From the NCBI RefSeq assembly GCF_038624605.1, contig NZ_CP152020.1:1233312-1297311 (forward strand): a stretch of DNA of 64,000 nt, written 5' to 3'. Position 1 is the first letter of the stretch. The number at the start of each line of letters is the position of its first letter. This stretch comes from Psychrobacillus sp. FSL K6-4046. GTDB taxonomy: Bacteria; Bacillota; Bacilli; Bacillales_A; Planococcaceae. Below, piece after piece: positions 24,253-33,527 of the stretch. A program made the translations under genes and the position numbers. The notes under the pieces are model-generated. The model saw only the letters and a program-made list of their open reading frames with translations, searched no databases and was not told the origin of the DNA.

Positions 24253-25569
24253 ATGGAAAACCAACATATTATTCGTAATATAATAGTAGAAACACCTTCT
24301 AAACCTGGTAACTTTGCTAAGGTAGCAACTGCCATTGGTATGGGAGAAGGCGATATAGGGGATATTACAACTTTAAAAAGTGGTGCTTTAACTACTATTC
24401 GCGACATATCTGTTACAAGCAAGTCTAAAAAAGATTTTGAAAAAATTATAAGTAATATAGAAGCTATTGGAAACGGTGTGAAAATTCAAGCGATCAGTGA
24501 TGATGTATTGAAAGCGCATGAAGGTGGAAAGATTGCGATGAAGAGCAGATATGACGTTCGTTCACTAGGGGACCTTCAAAGAATCTACACACCTGGTGTA
24601 GCTAGTGTTTGCATGGAGATTGTCAATGAACCAGACAAGGCTCAATATTTTACTTCTATCGGAAATTCAGTAGCTATTGTTACGGATGGAACTGCTATAT
24701 TAGGGTTAGGTAACATCGGTTCTGTTGCAGGTATGCCGGTAATGGAAGGGAAATCTGTACTGTTAGATCAGTTTGTAGGATTGAGCGGTATACCGATTCT
24801 ATTAGATACGAGCGATCCGGACGAAGTAGTAGAAACTATTAAGCATATTCACCAAGGATTTGGTGCAATATTGCTTGAAGATATCGGTTCACCACATTGT
24901 TTTGAAATAGAAGAAAGATTAAAAGCAGAGCTTCCGATCCCTGTTATGCATGATGACCAGCATGGAACTGCAGTGGTAGCATTGTCTGCTATACTTTCTG
25001 CATGTCGAGCTACCGAGGTAGATATCAAAAAGGCAAGGATTGGTCAGATAGGCTTAGGAGCAGCAGGATTAGCTATATGCCGTATGCTAATGGCCTATGG
25101 AGTAGAAGATGTATATGGATTGGATCGTCAGGAAGCGGCAAAAGAGCGTCTGCTTCAGTACGGTGGTCAGACAATGAATTCTTTAGAAGAAATGATGGAG
25201 AACTGTGATATTATCGTAGCTACTACTGGTGTTCAAGGTTTGATAAAACCAGAGATGGTGCGAAAAGGTCAAATCATATTAGCGCTTTCTAACCCTAATC
25301 CAGAAATCCTTCCATCTGAAGCGATTGCGGCTGGAGCAGCTTTTGCTGCAGATGGTCGCTCAGTAAATAATGTAATAGGATTCCCAGGAATTTTTAAAGG
25401 TGCTTTAAATGCTGGGGCTAAAGAAATCACGTATCCAATGCTGATTGCAGCGGCGAAGGCAATTGTGGATTATACAAGACCGGGTGAGCTAATACCAAAC
25501 CCATTAGATCCTGCAGTCCATTATATTGTCGCTCGTGCAGTGGAAGAGGCTGTAATGAAACAAGCTTAA
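24253..25569 (+). CDS. NAD-type malic enzyme with N-terminal ACT domain
   Basis: Oxidatively decarboxylates malate to pyruvate. N-terminal ACT domain (about 8-80, IIVETPSKPGNFAKVATAIG), a likely amino-acid sensor. Malic-enzyme core: YTPGVAS, GNSVAIVTDGTAILGLGNIG, metal/substrate block ILLEDIGSPHCFEIEERL and MHDDQHGTAVV, and the dinucleotide GLGAAGLA. 438 residues, like B. subtilis MleA/YqkJ. Start follows TAGGAGAA. Cofactor preference cannot be read from sequence alone. Confidence 0.93.
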   Translation: MENQHIIRNIIVETPSKPGNFAKVATAIGMGEGDIGDITTLKSGALTTIRDISVTSKSKKDFEKIISNIEAIGNGVKIQAISDDVLKAHEGGKIAMKSRYDVRSLGDLQRIYTPGVASVCMEIVNEPDKAQYFTSIGNSVAIVTDGTAILGLGNIGSVAGMPVMEGKSVLLDQFVGLSGIPILLDTSDPDEVVETIKHIHQGFGAILLEDIGSPHCFEIEERLKAELPIPVMHDDQHGTAVVALSAILSACRATEVDIKKARIGQIGLGAAGLAICRMLMAYGVEDVYGLDRQEAAKERLLQYGGQTMNSLEEMMENCDIIVATTGVQGLIKPEMVRKGQIILALSNPNPEILPSEAIAAGAAFAADGRSVNNVIGFPGIFKGALNAGAKEITYPMLIAAAKAIVDYTRPGELIPNPLDPAVHYIVARAVEEAVMKQA

Positions 25570-25579
25570 TCTGAAAAAC

Positions 25580-25627
25580 AAAAAGAAGAAAATACCAGCT
25601 AGGAAGCTGAAATCTTCTTCTTTTTTA
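25580..25627 (+). terminator. Terminator of the malic enzyme gene, overlapping the bpsB end
   Basis: AAGAAGA...AGCT-AGGA-AGCT...TCTTCTT followed by CTTTTTT. The 3' arm encodes the lysine-rich C-terminus of bpsB on the other strand. Confidence 0.6.
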
Positions 25628-26144
25628 ATGCTTCTTCATAATCTGTTGCTTCTATTAAAGCCTTCTCTTCTAATGGAATCCGAACGGAAAGCATTGCAAG
25701 GTTTAATAGCGTGAACGCAAGTGCTGTAAAATATGCCTGGAACATCAGGGGAAGTAACAGGATTTCGGTACAAACAACAATATAGTTAGGGTGTCTGAAA
25801 TATAGATATGGACCTTTTGTAACTACGTTAGCGCCAGGAAGTATAATTATTTTGGTATTCCAAAACTTTCCGAGAGATGTCAGGCACCACACGCGAAGTA
25901 ATTGGACTAACAAGAAAACAAATAAAAATACTGGGAATAATGGAGATATTCCTCGATCCAGTAAAACAACCTCTGCAATTAGAAAAAGAAAGAAGCTTAT
26001 ATGAAGTGCTAGCATGTAAGGGTAATGGGAAGCTCCCACTTCGTAGGCCCCTTGAGCTAGCATTCGTTTCTCGTTTCTCTTAGCAACAGCTACTTCGACT
26101 AATCTCTGAATTATGACTAGTGCTATAACGATGAAAAATAACAT
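25599..26144 (-). CDS. bpsB: Isoprenylcysteine carboxyl-methyltransferase family protein BpsB
   Basis: 181-residue membrane protein with about four to five helices and the ICMT signature GPYLYFRHPNYIVV (RHPNY 117-121), the SAM-binding region. It lies one base after bpsA, with GGAGGG before the ATG. In B. subtilis BpsA/BpsB, BpsA makes alkylpyrones and BpsB O-methylates them; the same job is inferred here. Confidence 0.88.
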   Translation of the reverse strand: MLFFIVIALVIIQRLVEVAVAKRNEKRMLAQGAYEVGASHYPYMLALHISFFLFLIAEVVLLDRGISPLFPVFLFVFLLVQLLRVWCLTSLGKFWNTKIIILPGANVVTKGPYLYFRHPNYIVVCTEILLLPLMFQAYFTALAFTLLNLAMLSVRIPLEEKALIEATDYEEALKKKKISAS

Positions 26145-26145
26145 A

Positions 26146-27228
26146 TCAATCCCTCCAATTTAATAGCACTGCTTCGCCACAAAAACCAGGGCCTAGAGCG
26201 ACTAGCATGCCATAGTCATTAGGAGCATTTTCTTTAAGCATAAATTGTTCTAATACATAGAGAACCGTTGGAGAAGACATATTTCCATGATTTTTTAGCA
26301 CTTCTCTTGAGGTAGCGGTTTGGTCTTCGGATAGATGAAGGGTATCCTCATACGCCTTTAACACTTTTTTTCCTCCTGGATGAGCAACAAAGTTAACGAT
26401 ATCCTCACTCGTAATCTTTTCCTCGCTCAAGAATTCGTGCATAAACGGGCCAAGCCATTTGGAGATAATCGTCGGTATGCTTTTCGAGAATACTACATGT
26501 AAGCCACTATTTTTTACTTCCCAGCCCATAACATCTTCAGAATCTGGCATCCATTTGGACGCTGTATTAATGATATGAGGTACGGGTCTTTTGGTTCCAA
26601 TTTCCACATCGTCCCCGCAAACTAACACGCAGGCCGCTCCATCTGCAAAAAGAGAGGCACCGACTAGATTACTCTTAGAATAATCATTGGGTTGGAAGGT
26701 AAGGCTACATAGCTCAACACAAACAACGAGCACCTTGTCAGAAGGATGTGCCTTACAGTAATCAAATGCTCTGCTTATGCCTGCTGCCCCGCCTGCACAG
26801 CCTAGTCCCCACAATGGAATACGTTTTAGCCTGTCTGAGAAGGGAAGATGATTCATCACCCGCGCATCGATACTTGGAGTAGATATACCAGTGCTGCTTA
26901 CAAAGATAATAGCATCAATTTCTTCAGGGGAGACGTTCTTCTCTAGGAAAGAACTGTTTTGAAGGCAGGCTTGGATTACTTCTACACTATATTTGGTAGT
27001 AAGCTCAATATACAGAGAATTTCTCTCTTCAAATGAATGATTCGTTTGATGCCACTCTAGTGGTACACAAAAATTTCTCGATTTGATATCACCGTTTTCA
27101 AATACTTTAAGCAAGCGTTCAAGCTGTGGGATTTTATCTTGAAAAAGCTCTTTCGTTAATTGTTCTATGTTGGATTGTTCTAGGGAGTATGGAGGTTTAT
27201 ATGTACTAACGGAAGCTATTTTTGGCAT
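26146..27228 (-). CDS. bpsA: Type III polyketide synthase BpsA
   Basis: Chalcone/stilbene-synthase-fold enzyme making alkylpyrones or alkylresorcinols from fatty acyl-CoA and malonyl-CoA. Catalytic triad visible: C144 in LWGLGCAGGAAG, H283 in FVAHPGGKK, N316 in KNHGNMSSP. 360 residues. Start with AAGGAG nine bases upstream. It sits 46 bases downstream of ytqB and directly before bpsB, on the same strand. Product chain length cannot be read here. Confidence 0.93.
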   Translation of the reverse strand: MPKIASVSTYKPPYSLEQSNIEQLTKELFQDKIPQLERLLKVFENGDIKSRNFCVPLEWHQTNHSFEERNSLYIELTTKYSVEVIQACLQNSSFLEKNVSPEEIDAIIFVSSTGISTPSIDARVMNHLPFSDRLKRIPLWGLGCAGGAAGISRAFDYCKAHPSDKVLVVCVELCSLTFQPNDYSKSNLVGASLFADGAACVLVCGDDVEIGTKRPVPHIINTASKWMPDSEDVMGWEVKNSGLHVVFSKSIPTIISKWLGPFMHEFLSEEKITSEDIVNFVAHPGGKKVLKAYEDTLHLSEDQTATSREVLKNHGNMSSPTVLYVLEQFMLKENAPNDYGMLVALGPGFCGEAVLLNWRD

Positions 27229-27274
27229 GGTAATCTCCTTTTTATGTTAGTTTCTCCACCCTTCATCCATTTAT

Positions 27275-27844
27275 TCACCTTTCCTTCATTTTTTCTATGG
27301 CAATGATAAATGGAGGGTCATTTTCTTGGTTTAGAAATTGGTAGCATAATACATGAACGAAAGATTGAGGGAGTTGTTGAACAAAAGAAATGACTTCATC
27401 TTTTTCTTGTTTACCACCCTCATGTCCATGATAAACTACTAAAACAATGAGACCTCCAATTTTTAGAAGATCTAATAAGGATGTAATTGCTTGAATAGTG
27501 GAGTTACCCCTAGTAACTACCTCATGATTACTACCAGGTAGATAGCCTAAATTGAAGACAGCTGCTGAAATCTGTTTGTCGATATAATTACTTACATTGC
27601 CGTGACTATCTAAAATTAGAGAGACACGATCTCTGACAGCCGCATTACTCAGTCTTTCAGAGGTCGATTCAATTGCTTCTGTTTGGACATCGAATGCAAA
27701 TACATGTCCTTGATCGCCAACTAAGCCGGCAAGGAATAAGGTGTCATGACCATTTCCAGCAGTTGCATCAACTACCGTATCTCCTTCTTTTATCACATCC
27801 TGAAGAAGCTCCTTTGCATAAGGAAGAATTCTTTTTAGCTTCAT
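27275..27844 (-). CDS. mnmM: tRNA mnm5s2U34 methyltransferase MnmM (YtqB)
   Basis: 189-residue class I SAM methyltransferase: motif I DATAGNGHDTLFLA (26-39), FAFDVQ, and VFNLGYLPGSNHEVVT (catalytic region). B. subtilis YtqB is now known as MnmM, which methylates nm5s2U to mnm5s2U at the wobble position of some tRNAs. Its ATG overlaps the ytqA stop by 4 nt. Confidence 0.88.
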   Translation of the reverse strand: MKLKRILPYAKELLQDVIKEGDTVVDATAGNGHDTLFLAGLVGDQGHVFAFDVQTEAIESTSERLSNAAVRDRVSLILDSHGNVSNYIDKQISAAVFNLGYLPGSNHEVVTRGNSTIQAITSLLDLLKIGGLIVLVVYHGHEGGKQEKDEVISFVQQLPQSFVHVLCYQFLNQENDPPFIIAIEKMKER

Positions 27845-28797
27845 AATAACTCACCAGTCTTCGTAAATAGTTTTCCTTGATAGCTTTCTCTATTAGCGAG
27901 TTCAGCATCGATTCCATTCAACACTTCCCATTTGTTGGCACTCCACATTGGCCCAATCATTAAATCAATAGGACCATCTCCTGTAATACGATGAATGATC
28001 ATCTCAGGCGGGAGAACTTCTAATTGGTCAGCTACCAGCTGGATATATTCATCTCGTCCCATAAACTCTAACATTCCTTTTTCATATTGCTTCACCATAG
28101 GAGTTCCTTTTAATAGGTGCAGAAGGTGAATCTTAATCCCTTGAACATCTAGCTTAGCTACCTCTCTGGCTGTTTCCATCATCATCTCTCTATTTTCTAA
28201 TGGCAAACCATTTATAATGTGAGTACAAATACGGATACCATGCTTTCTTAGTTTAGAGACTCCTTCTATATAAGTATTAAAATCATGGGCTCTGTTAACT
28301 AGCCTTGCTGTACTCTCATGGACTGTCTGTAGACCGAGCTCAACCCATAGAAATGTCCGTTCATTTAACTCTGCCAAATATTCTACTACGTCATCTGGTA
28401 AACAGTCAGGTCTAGTCGCAATAGAAATCCCCACAACTCCTTCTAGTGCCAGAGCAGCTTCAAACTTTTCTTTTAACACAGGGAGGGGGGCATGTGTATT
28501 CGTATAAGCCTGAAAGTAAGCAATATATTTTCCTTTCTTCCATTTCTCATGCATTTTATCTCGAATTTTTTCAAACTGCACTGGTATAGGATCTACTTTG
28601 TCACCTGCAAAATCGCCACTACCAGCAACACTGCAAAATGTACATCCACCATAAGCAACCGTGCCATCTCGATTTGGACAATCAAACCCTGCATCAAGCG
28701 CCACCTTGAAAATTTTCATATCAAAGGTATCACGCAAATATCGGTTCCATGTAAAGTATCTCTTCCCGTCTGAAGGGAATGGAAAGTTATTGTTCAT
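27841..28797 (-). CDS. ytqA: Radical SAM protein YtqA (MnmL)
   Basis: Radical SAM enzyme of the TIGR01212 type, with cysteines in CPNRDGTVAYGGCTFC (C43, C55, C58 when counted from the GTG three codons upstream). Reported to act with MnmM in wobble-uridine modification in Bacillus (name MnmL); this is from memory. The ATG at 28797 has AAGGAG eight bases upstream; the GTG at 28806 has none. First gene of the likely ytqA-ytqB-bpsA-bpsB operon. Confidence 0.88.
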   Translation of the reverse strand: MNNNFPFPSDGKRYFTWNRYLRDTFDMKIFKVALDAGFDCPNRDGTVAYGGCTFCSVAGSGDFAGDKVDPIPVQFEKIRDKMHEKWKKGKYIAYFQAYTNTHAPLPVLKEKFEAALALEGVVGISIATRPDCLPDDVVEYLAELNERTFLWVELGLQTVHESTARLVNRAHDFNTYIEGVSKLRKHGIRICTHIINGLPLENREMMMETAREVAKLDVQGIKIHLLHLLKGTPMVKQYEKGMLEFMGRDEYIQLVADQLEVLPPEMIIHRITGDGPIDLMIGPMWSANKWEVLNGIDAELANRESYQGKLFTKTGELL

Positions 28798-28920
28798 TAT
28801 TTTCACTCCTTAACAGGATTATTTTATCATGAAACTTTGACTTGGTAGATTTAATTATCTTGAAGTGCAGTTTAAAAAAAGCTACAATATTTTGAGTGTC
28901 TAAGGAAATGAGGAATATTA

Positions 28921-30105
28921 ATGCCAAAAGCAGTCTGGCTTTTAATTATTGGAATGTTTATTAATACACTGGGGAATTCATTTTTATGGCCTTTACATAC
29001 AATCTATATGCATGACTACCTTGGTCAATCGTTAACGATGGCGGGGTTAGTGTTGATGCTAAACGCTGGAACCGGTGTGATCGGTAATTTGTTAGGCGGG
29101 TTTTTATTTGACAGAATAGGCGGCTATAAATCTATAGTGTTTGGAATTCTGTTATCCATACTCTCGTTAGCAGCGCTAACCGTTTGGCATGATTGGCCAG
29201 AATATGTATGGCTAGTCGCTATTCTCGGGTTTAGTGGTGGTATCATCTTCCCAAGCATGTATGCGATGGTGGGGAATGTATGGCCGGAAGGTGGACGTAA
29301 AGCGTTTAATGCTATTTATTTAGCTCAAAACTTAGGTGTTGCCATTGGTCCAGCCTTAGCTGGAATAGTTGCAGATCATAATATAAATAATATTTTTGGA
29401 GCAAATCTACTCGCCTATGTGTTCTTTTTTGTTATCGCTCGTCAGTTCTATGGAAACATGTCTAACGTTTCAAACCATCAGGCCTCTATTTTAGGAGAAG
29501 AGAAGAAAATTAAACAAATGGCACCTTTTTATGCAATGATGATTGTAACATTTGGTTATATGCTTACTTGGATCATTTATGTTCAATGGACTTCGACTAT
29601 ATCAACCTATGTACTAGATTTAGGAATTACATTAAAGCAGTATAGTCTTTTATGGACGGTCAATGGGATACTGATCTTGGTTGCTCAGCCGCTTATTAAA
29701 CCAATTATTAATCGTTTAGAACATAAGATAAAAACGCAGATGATTTTAGGGCTTGTCATATTTATGATTTCCTTTATAGTGGTAGCATTTGCGGAAGACT
29801 ATACGATGTTTGTCACGGCGATGGTTATTCTAACTTTTGGGGAAATGTTCGTTTGGCCAGCAGTTCCAACTATTGCTAGCCAGCTGGCTCCAAAAGGCAG
29901 GGAAGGCTTCTACCAAGGCATTGTAAATAGTATGGCGACCGTGGGACGTATGATTGGACCATTAATAGGAGGAGTTTTAGTTGAAGCGCATGGCACTCCA
30001 GTCATGATATTAATTTTAGCCAGTCTAATATTTATTTCAATTATTACCAGCTTACTATACGATATACCATTAAAAAAACAAGCAGCCTTGAATGAGAAAG
30101 GTTAA
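28921..30105 (+). CDS. MFS efflux-type transporter (YttB-like)
   Basis: 394 residues, about 12 hydrophobic segments. MFS loop motif GGFLFDRIGGYKS (about 60-72) after helix 2 and GNVWPEGGRKAFN; second half contains SQLAPKGREGFYQG, the typical DHA-type pattern. Resembles B. subtilis YttB, so a drug or metabolite exporter; the substrate is unknown. GAGGAAT stands before the ATG. The 374-bp element has landed between its stop and its terminator. Confidence 0.85.
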   Translation: MPKAVWLLIIGMFINTLGNSFLWPLHTIYMHDYLGQSLTMAGLVLMLNAGTGVIGNLLGGFLFDRIGGYKSIVFGILLSILSLAALTVWHDWPEYVWLVAILGFSGGIIFPSMYAMVGNVWPEGGRKAFNAIYLAQNLGVAIGPALAGIVADHNINNIFGANLLAYVFFFVIARQFYGNMSNVSNHQASILGEEKKIKQMAPFYAMMIVTFGYMLTWIIYVQWTSTISTYVLDLGITLKQYSLLWTVNGILILVAQPLIKPIINRLEHKIKTQMILGLVIFMISFIVVAFAEDYTMFVTAMVILTFGEMFVWPAVPTIASQLAPKGREGFYQGIVNSMATVGRMIGPLIGGVLVEAHGTPVMILILASLIFISIITSLLYDIPLKKQAALNEKG

Positions 30106-30118
30106 AAATATTGGCTAT

Positions 30119-30492
30119 GTTAAAGGTTATGGTTGATTTAGGATGCAAAGAAATATTAAATCAGAGAGTAGAATTGATTTCCGCCCCAGCCGGACGCTTT
30201 CCGTGGGGTGAGCGATAAGCCATCACCCGTCGCTAACGCGCGCGGTTGTGATGTCTTATCTGTCTCACTCATCCCACTGGAGTCGCCGTCTGGCGCTCCA
30301 ATCAATAAATGGGAACAGCTTTAGGATCGATAAAGCGCTAATCAATTTACTCGCATAAACAAAGCTGAAAAACTGTCACCAACCCCATTTACATCATCTA
30401 TTTATGTTTTTAGGCATTTGAAAGTTCCTTTTTTAATGTTTACAGTAACTATAAAAAAGAATGGTTAGTCAAAATCAACCAATAACTTTAAC
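30119..30492. repeat. 374-bp dispersed element, copy B (MITE-like, foldback)
   Basis: Same length and layout as 17553-17926. Terminal inverted repeats GTTAAAGGTTATGGTTGATT at the left and, read on the other strand, GTTAAAGTTATTGGTTGATT at the right; weaker flanking matches (AAAATATT on both sides) suggest the ends may reach further out. The rest of the 30106-30659 gap holds the terminator below and no gene. Confidence 0.85.
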
Positions 30493-30508
30493 AAAGCTAA
30501 AATATTTT

Positions 30509-30541
30509 AGACCTAAGTCCTTAGTGGCTTAGGCCTTTTTC
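30509..30541 (+). terminator. Terminator, probably of the MFS gene
   Basis: ACCTAAG-TCCTTAGTGG-CTTAGGC followed by CTTTTT. It stands 17 bases beyond element copy B. Confidence 0.75.
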
Positions 30542-30659
30542 GAATATAAAGATAAACTTTGGAAATAAAATGAAAGGTTATTTAGTCCACAAGTCGAATA
30601 AGTAGGTGAGAGGAATCTATGAAGTAACTGATAAATTATGTTGAAGGGTGATGTAGAAT

Positions 30660-30971
30660 ATGGATATACAAACGGTTGTGAATATATTTTTCATAATTTT
30701 ATTGGTCATAGGTATTATTAGTTTTTTTTCAGGTTTTGCAATTATGAAAATCTCGAAAAACCACAAAAACAGCTTTTTCTTTATGTTTGTTCTTAGTCTT
30801 ATATTGCTCCTTTTTCTTTTGGATTGGTTCCAATCTGTTGGATCAGAAGTATTTTTAGCAACTATACCATGGCTATTAAATCAAGCAATTGCGATCTTCT
30901 TGTACGTTCTCTATTTAATCGTTGCTTGGTTTATTTTAAAAAGGCTGAATAAGCGAAATTTGGTAAGCTAA
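30660..30971 (+). CDS. Hypothetical three-helix membrane protein
   Basis: 103 residues, AGGGTGAT before the ATG. Helices: VNIFFIILLVIGIISFFSGF, SFFFMFVLSLILLLFLLDWF, AIAIFLYVLYLIVAWFIL; ends with basic KRLNKRNLVS. No family recognised. Confidence 0.65.
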   Translation: MDIQTVVNIFFIILLVIGIISFFSGFAIMKISKNHKNSFFFMFVLSLILLLFLLDWFQSVGSEVFLATIPWLLNQAIAIFLYVLYLIVAWFILKRLNKRNLVS

Positions 30972-31118
30972 CGGTTACGTTACTGCAAGGAGAGGAATGA
31001 CTTTTAAAACACTGTTCTTATTTCATTTTTTAATAATCAACACCGACCTGAGCAAAGATTTATAGACTTTTTTTCGATAGCCCAAATGTAATTAAAAAAG
31101 AGCTAGGGGTGATTACTA

Positions 31119-31579
31119 GTGAGAGGTATATCATTTAAAATTCCAAATTCTTATGGCAAACATTTATGGGAAATATTAGAGTGTATTAATATTAGGGAAT
31201 TAACTTGGAAAATAGGTGATGGAGAATCATATTTTATTGAAAATAATACTTTAGGAAACCCTCTGTTTCCAAATAGCTCCTCATTAAATGGTGAAGAATT
31301 ATGGAAACAAATTTCAAAAAAAGATTATTACCTTATATTTGTTGATTTAAAGGGATTTCCAAAAGGGCTGATGTAAGGGAAGTCGCAACTTATCAAGAAT
31401 TTATGGAAAGTGAATGTCAGTTTTTAATCCTGCTGGTAGATTGCTCAGACGTAATCATTTATTCAAAGGATCAACTAGCCATTCAGCATATATTCTCCAA
31501 GGCATTAGCTACTGGCTACACAAACATAGAATATATAACTGATGAAAATGATACTTACTCAACGCTAATAGCTTTCTAA
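31119..31579 (+). pseudogene. DUF2691-type gene with a frameshift
   Basis: GTG start with GGGGTGA six bases upstream. Frame 1 encodes MRGISFKIPNSYGKHLWEIL to VDLKGFPKGLM then a stop (31374-31376). The next frame continues GADVREVATYQEFMESECQF to DENDTYSTLIAF, ending at 31579. Joined, they give one DUF2691-like protein of about 152 residues. One missing G in the CCAAAAGGGCTG run (31361-31372) explains it. Could be a real mutation or a sequence error. Confidence 0.8.
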
Positions 31580-31615
31580 ATGGTTAAATCACTAATGACA
31601 AGGGGAGAAACGATT

Positions 31616-32182
31616 GTGACTCAAAAAAATAAAGAGCTATCATCGGAACAACGTGAAGAGCTACTCCAAATATTAAAAGATCGTTTTGAGGCAAATATGA
31701 AACGCCATACAGAAGTGAAATGGGCTAACGTTCAAGAAAGGCTGGAAGCTCATACAGAAAAACTGTGGTCTCTTCATGAAATGGAAAGAACAGGTGGAGA
31801 GCCGGATGTCGTTGGATACGATATGAAACACGACGAATATATTTTCTATGATTGTGCATCAGAAAGTCCAAAAGGTCGTCGAAGTGTTTGTTACGACCGG
31901 GAAGCACTAGAGTCAAGAAAAAAACATAAACCTGAAAATAGCGCAGTAGAAATGGCTGCAGACATGGGTATTGAGCTTTTAACAGAGGAACAATACCGAG
32001 ATTTGCAGGAACTAGGAAATTTCGATTTAAAGACTTCTAGTTGGGTAAAAACACCTGACAATATTAGAAAACTTGGTGGAGCTATCTTTTGTGATCGTCG
32101 CTATGATACTGTCTTTATGTACCACAATGGAGCAGATTCCTACTATGGATCCAGGGGGTTCCGAGGCTGGCTAAGAGTCTAA
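31616..32182 (+). CDS. DUF4256 protein
   Basis: 188 residues from a GTG start with AAGGGGAG eight bases upstream (in-frame ATGs at 31580 and 31595 lack a site). Soluble; blocks EMERTGGEPDVVGYD, FYDCASESPKGRRSVCYDREAL and SRGFRGWLRV fit DUF4256. Function unknown. Follows the broken DUF2691 gene. Confidence 0.82.
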   Translation: MTQKNKELSSEQREELLQILKDRFEANMKRHTEVKWANVQERLEAHTEKLWSLHEMERTGGEPDVVGYDMKHDEYIFYDCASESPKGRRSVCYDREALESRKKHKPENSAVEMAADMGIELLTEEQYRDLQELGNFDLKTSSWVKTPDNIRKLGGAIFCDRRYDTVFMYHNGADSYYGSRGFRGWLRV

Positions 32183-32249
32183 TATTGAAAGAGCTCTATA
32201 TCAACTTTATAAGCTAGGAAACTTATTAAAGTAATGTTAGGGGGATTTA

Positions 32250-32645
32250 ATGAACATAAGTAAATATGTAACATGCGTCATTTGCCTAATGTTGTTGTTC
32301 GGATGTTCACCATCGATTAACGATGCTAGCGGTTATAAAAAAGCAGGAATAAATGAAGAGATTCCAGTACCAGCTAATGCACAATCAAGCACAGATCAAT
32401 TTGACAATCCTAATATTAAAAAGGGTGAAGAGTATATTTTAAAGAATATTGGTGGGGAACAAGGGCTTTATCCACCTAAAGAATACTTTGAGGAAATTAA
32501 AAATTGGGGTTGGGAAGAGTTGAAAAGTGAACAAAATGGGCATGTCCACTTTTTTAGTAAAGAAGGGACTATTATATCCATTGTGATTAAAGAGGATTAT
32601 TTTCAGCTATATGAAATGAAGGAAGAATTCGAGCTTAGTCATTAG
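32250..32645 (+). CDS. Small lipoprotein
   Basis: 131 residues: signal MNISKYVTCVICLMLLFGCS with lipobox LFGC, so anchored outside. AGGGGGA before the ATG. The mature part (EIPVPANAQSSTDQFDNPN, KEYFEEIKNWGWEEL) is soluble; family not recognised. Followed by a terminator. Confidence 0.8.
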   Translation: MNISKYVTCVICLMLLFGCSPSINDASGYKKAGINEEIPVPANAQSSTDQFDNPNIKKGEEYILKNIGGEQGLYPPKEYFEEIKNWGWEELKSEQNGHVHFFSKEGTIISIVIKEDYFQLYEMKEEFELSH

Positions 32646-32686
32646 ATGATCTATCTATTCCGATTCATTTTAATTGGTATTGTGTG

Positions 32687-32714
32687 AAAAATGGGGTTTT
32701 CCTCCATTTTTTGA
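32687..32714 (+). terminator. Terminator of the lipoprotein gene
   Basis: AAAAATGG-loop-CCATTTTTT; the stem is AT-rich. Confidence 0.6.
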
Positions 32715-32824
32715 TGTTAAAGAAATCGACTGTAAAATTAGAGATTAATGTAAAAAATTTGCGGAGTTGTTGGATTTTTGAGAATATAATAGAGTAGTAA
32801 TTATTTTGAGAGGGGATGGGGAGC

Positions 32825-33514
32825 ATGAAACCAATATATAATTCAGCAAAAGATGCCGTTGCAGGTATTGAAGATGGCATGACGTTAATGGTAGGTGGTT
32901 TTGGACTTGTTGGTATTCCAGAACAGTTAATTTTAGCGTTAGTTGAAAAAGGGGTAAAGGATTTAACCGTAATTTCTAATAACTGTGGAGTAGATGACTG
33001 GGGTCTAGGCCTTTTACTTAAAAATAAACAGATCAAAAAAATGATAGGCTCTTATGTAGGGGAAAATAAAGAGTTTGAAAGACAAGTAATTTCAGGAGAG
33101 ATTGAAGTAGAGTTGACTCCTCAAGGTACTTTAGCAGAAAAAATTCGTGCTGGTGGAGCAGGAATACCTGCGTTCTTTACTCCTGCAGGTGTAGGGACGG
33201 TTGTTGCAGAGGGGAAAGAGGTACGAATGTATGACGGCAAGGAATACGTTCTAGAAGAAGCACTTAGAGCAGATTTTGCGTTGATTCGCGCAGCTAAGGC
33301 AGATAAATTTGGTAACCTAATCTATAACAAAACAGCTCAAAACTTCAATCCAATGATGGCTGCTGCAGGGAAAATTACAATTGCTGAGGTAGAAGAAATC
33401 GTTGAGACAGGCGATTTAGATCCAGCTCAAATACATACGCCAAGTATTTATGTCCAAGGTCTGTTCCAAGCAGAACAGGAAAAAAGAATCGAACGTCTAA
33501 CGACACGTTCATAA
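32825..33514 (+). CDS. scoA: 3-oxoacid CoA-transferase subunit A
   Basis: Family I CoA transferase, A subunit: [13 protein letters not shown] near residue 24 and [15 protein letters not shown]. Moves CoA between succinyl-CoA and acetoacetate in ketone-body or branched metabolism. The ATG at 32825 has AGAGGGG nine bases upstream; the in-frame ATG at 32816 is too close. 229 residues. scoB starts 13 bases later, so the two form the enzyme. Confidence 0.95.
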   Translation: MKPIYNSAKDAVAGIEDGMTLMVGGFGLVGIPEQLILALVEKGVKDLTVISNNCGVDDWGLGLLLKNKQIKKMIGSYVGENKEFERQVISGEIEVELTPQGTLAEKIRAGGAGIPAFFTPAGVGTVVAEGKEVRMYDGKEYVLEEALRADFALIRAAKADKFGNLIYNKTAQNFNPMMAAAGKITIAEVEEIVETGDLDPAQIHTPSIYVQGLFQAEQEKRIERLTTRS

Positions 33515-33527
33515 GGGGGAGATTCGG

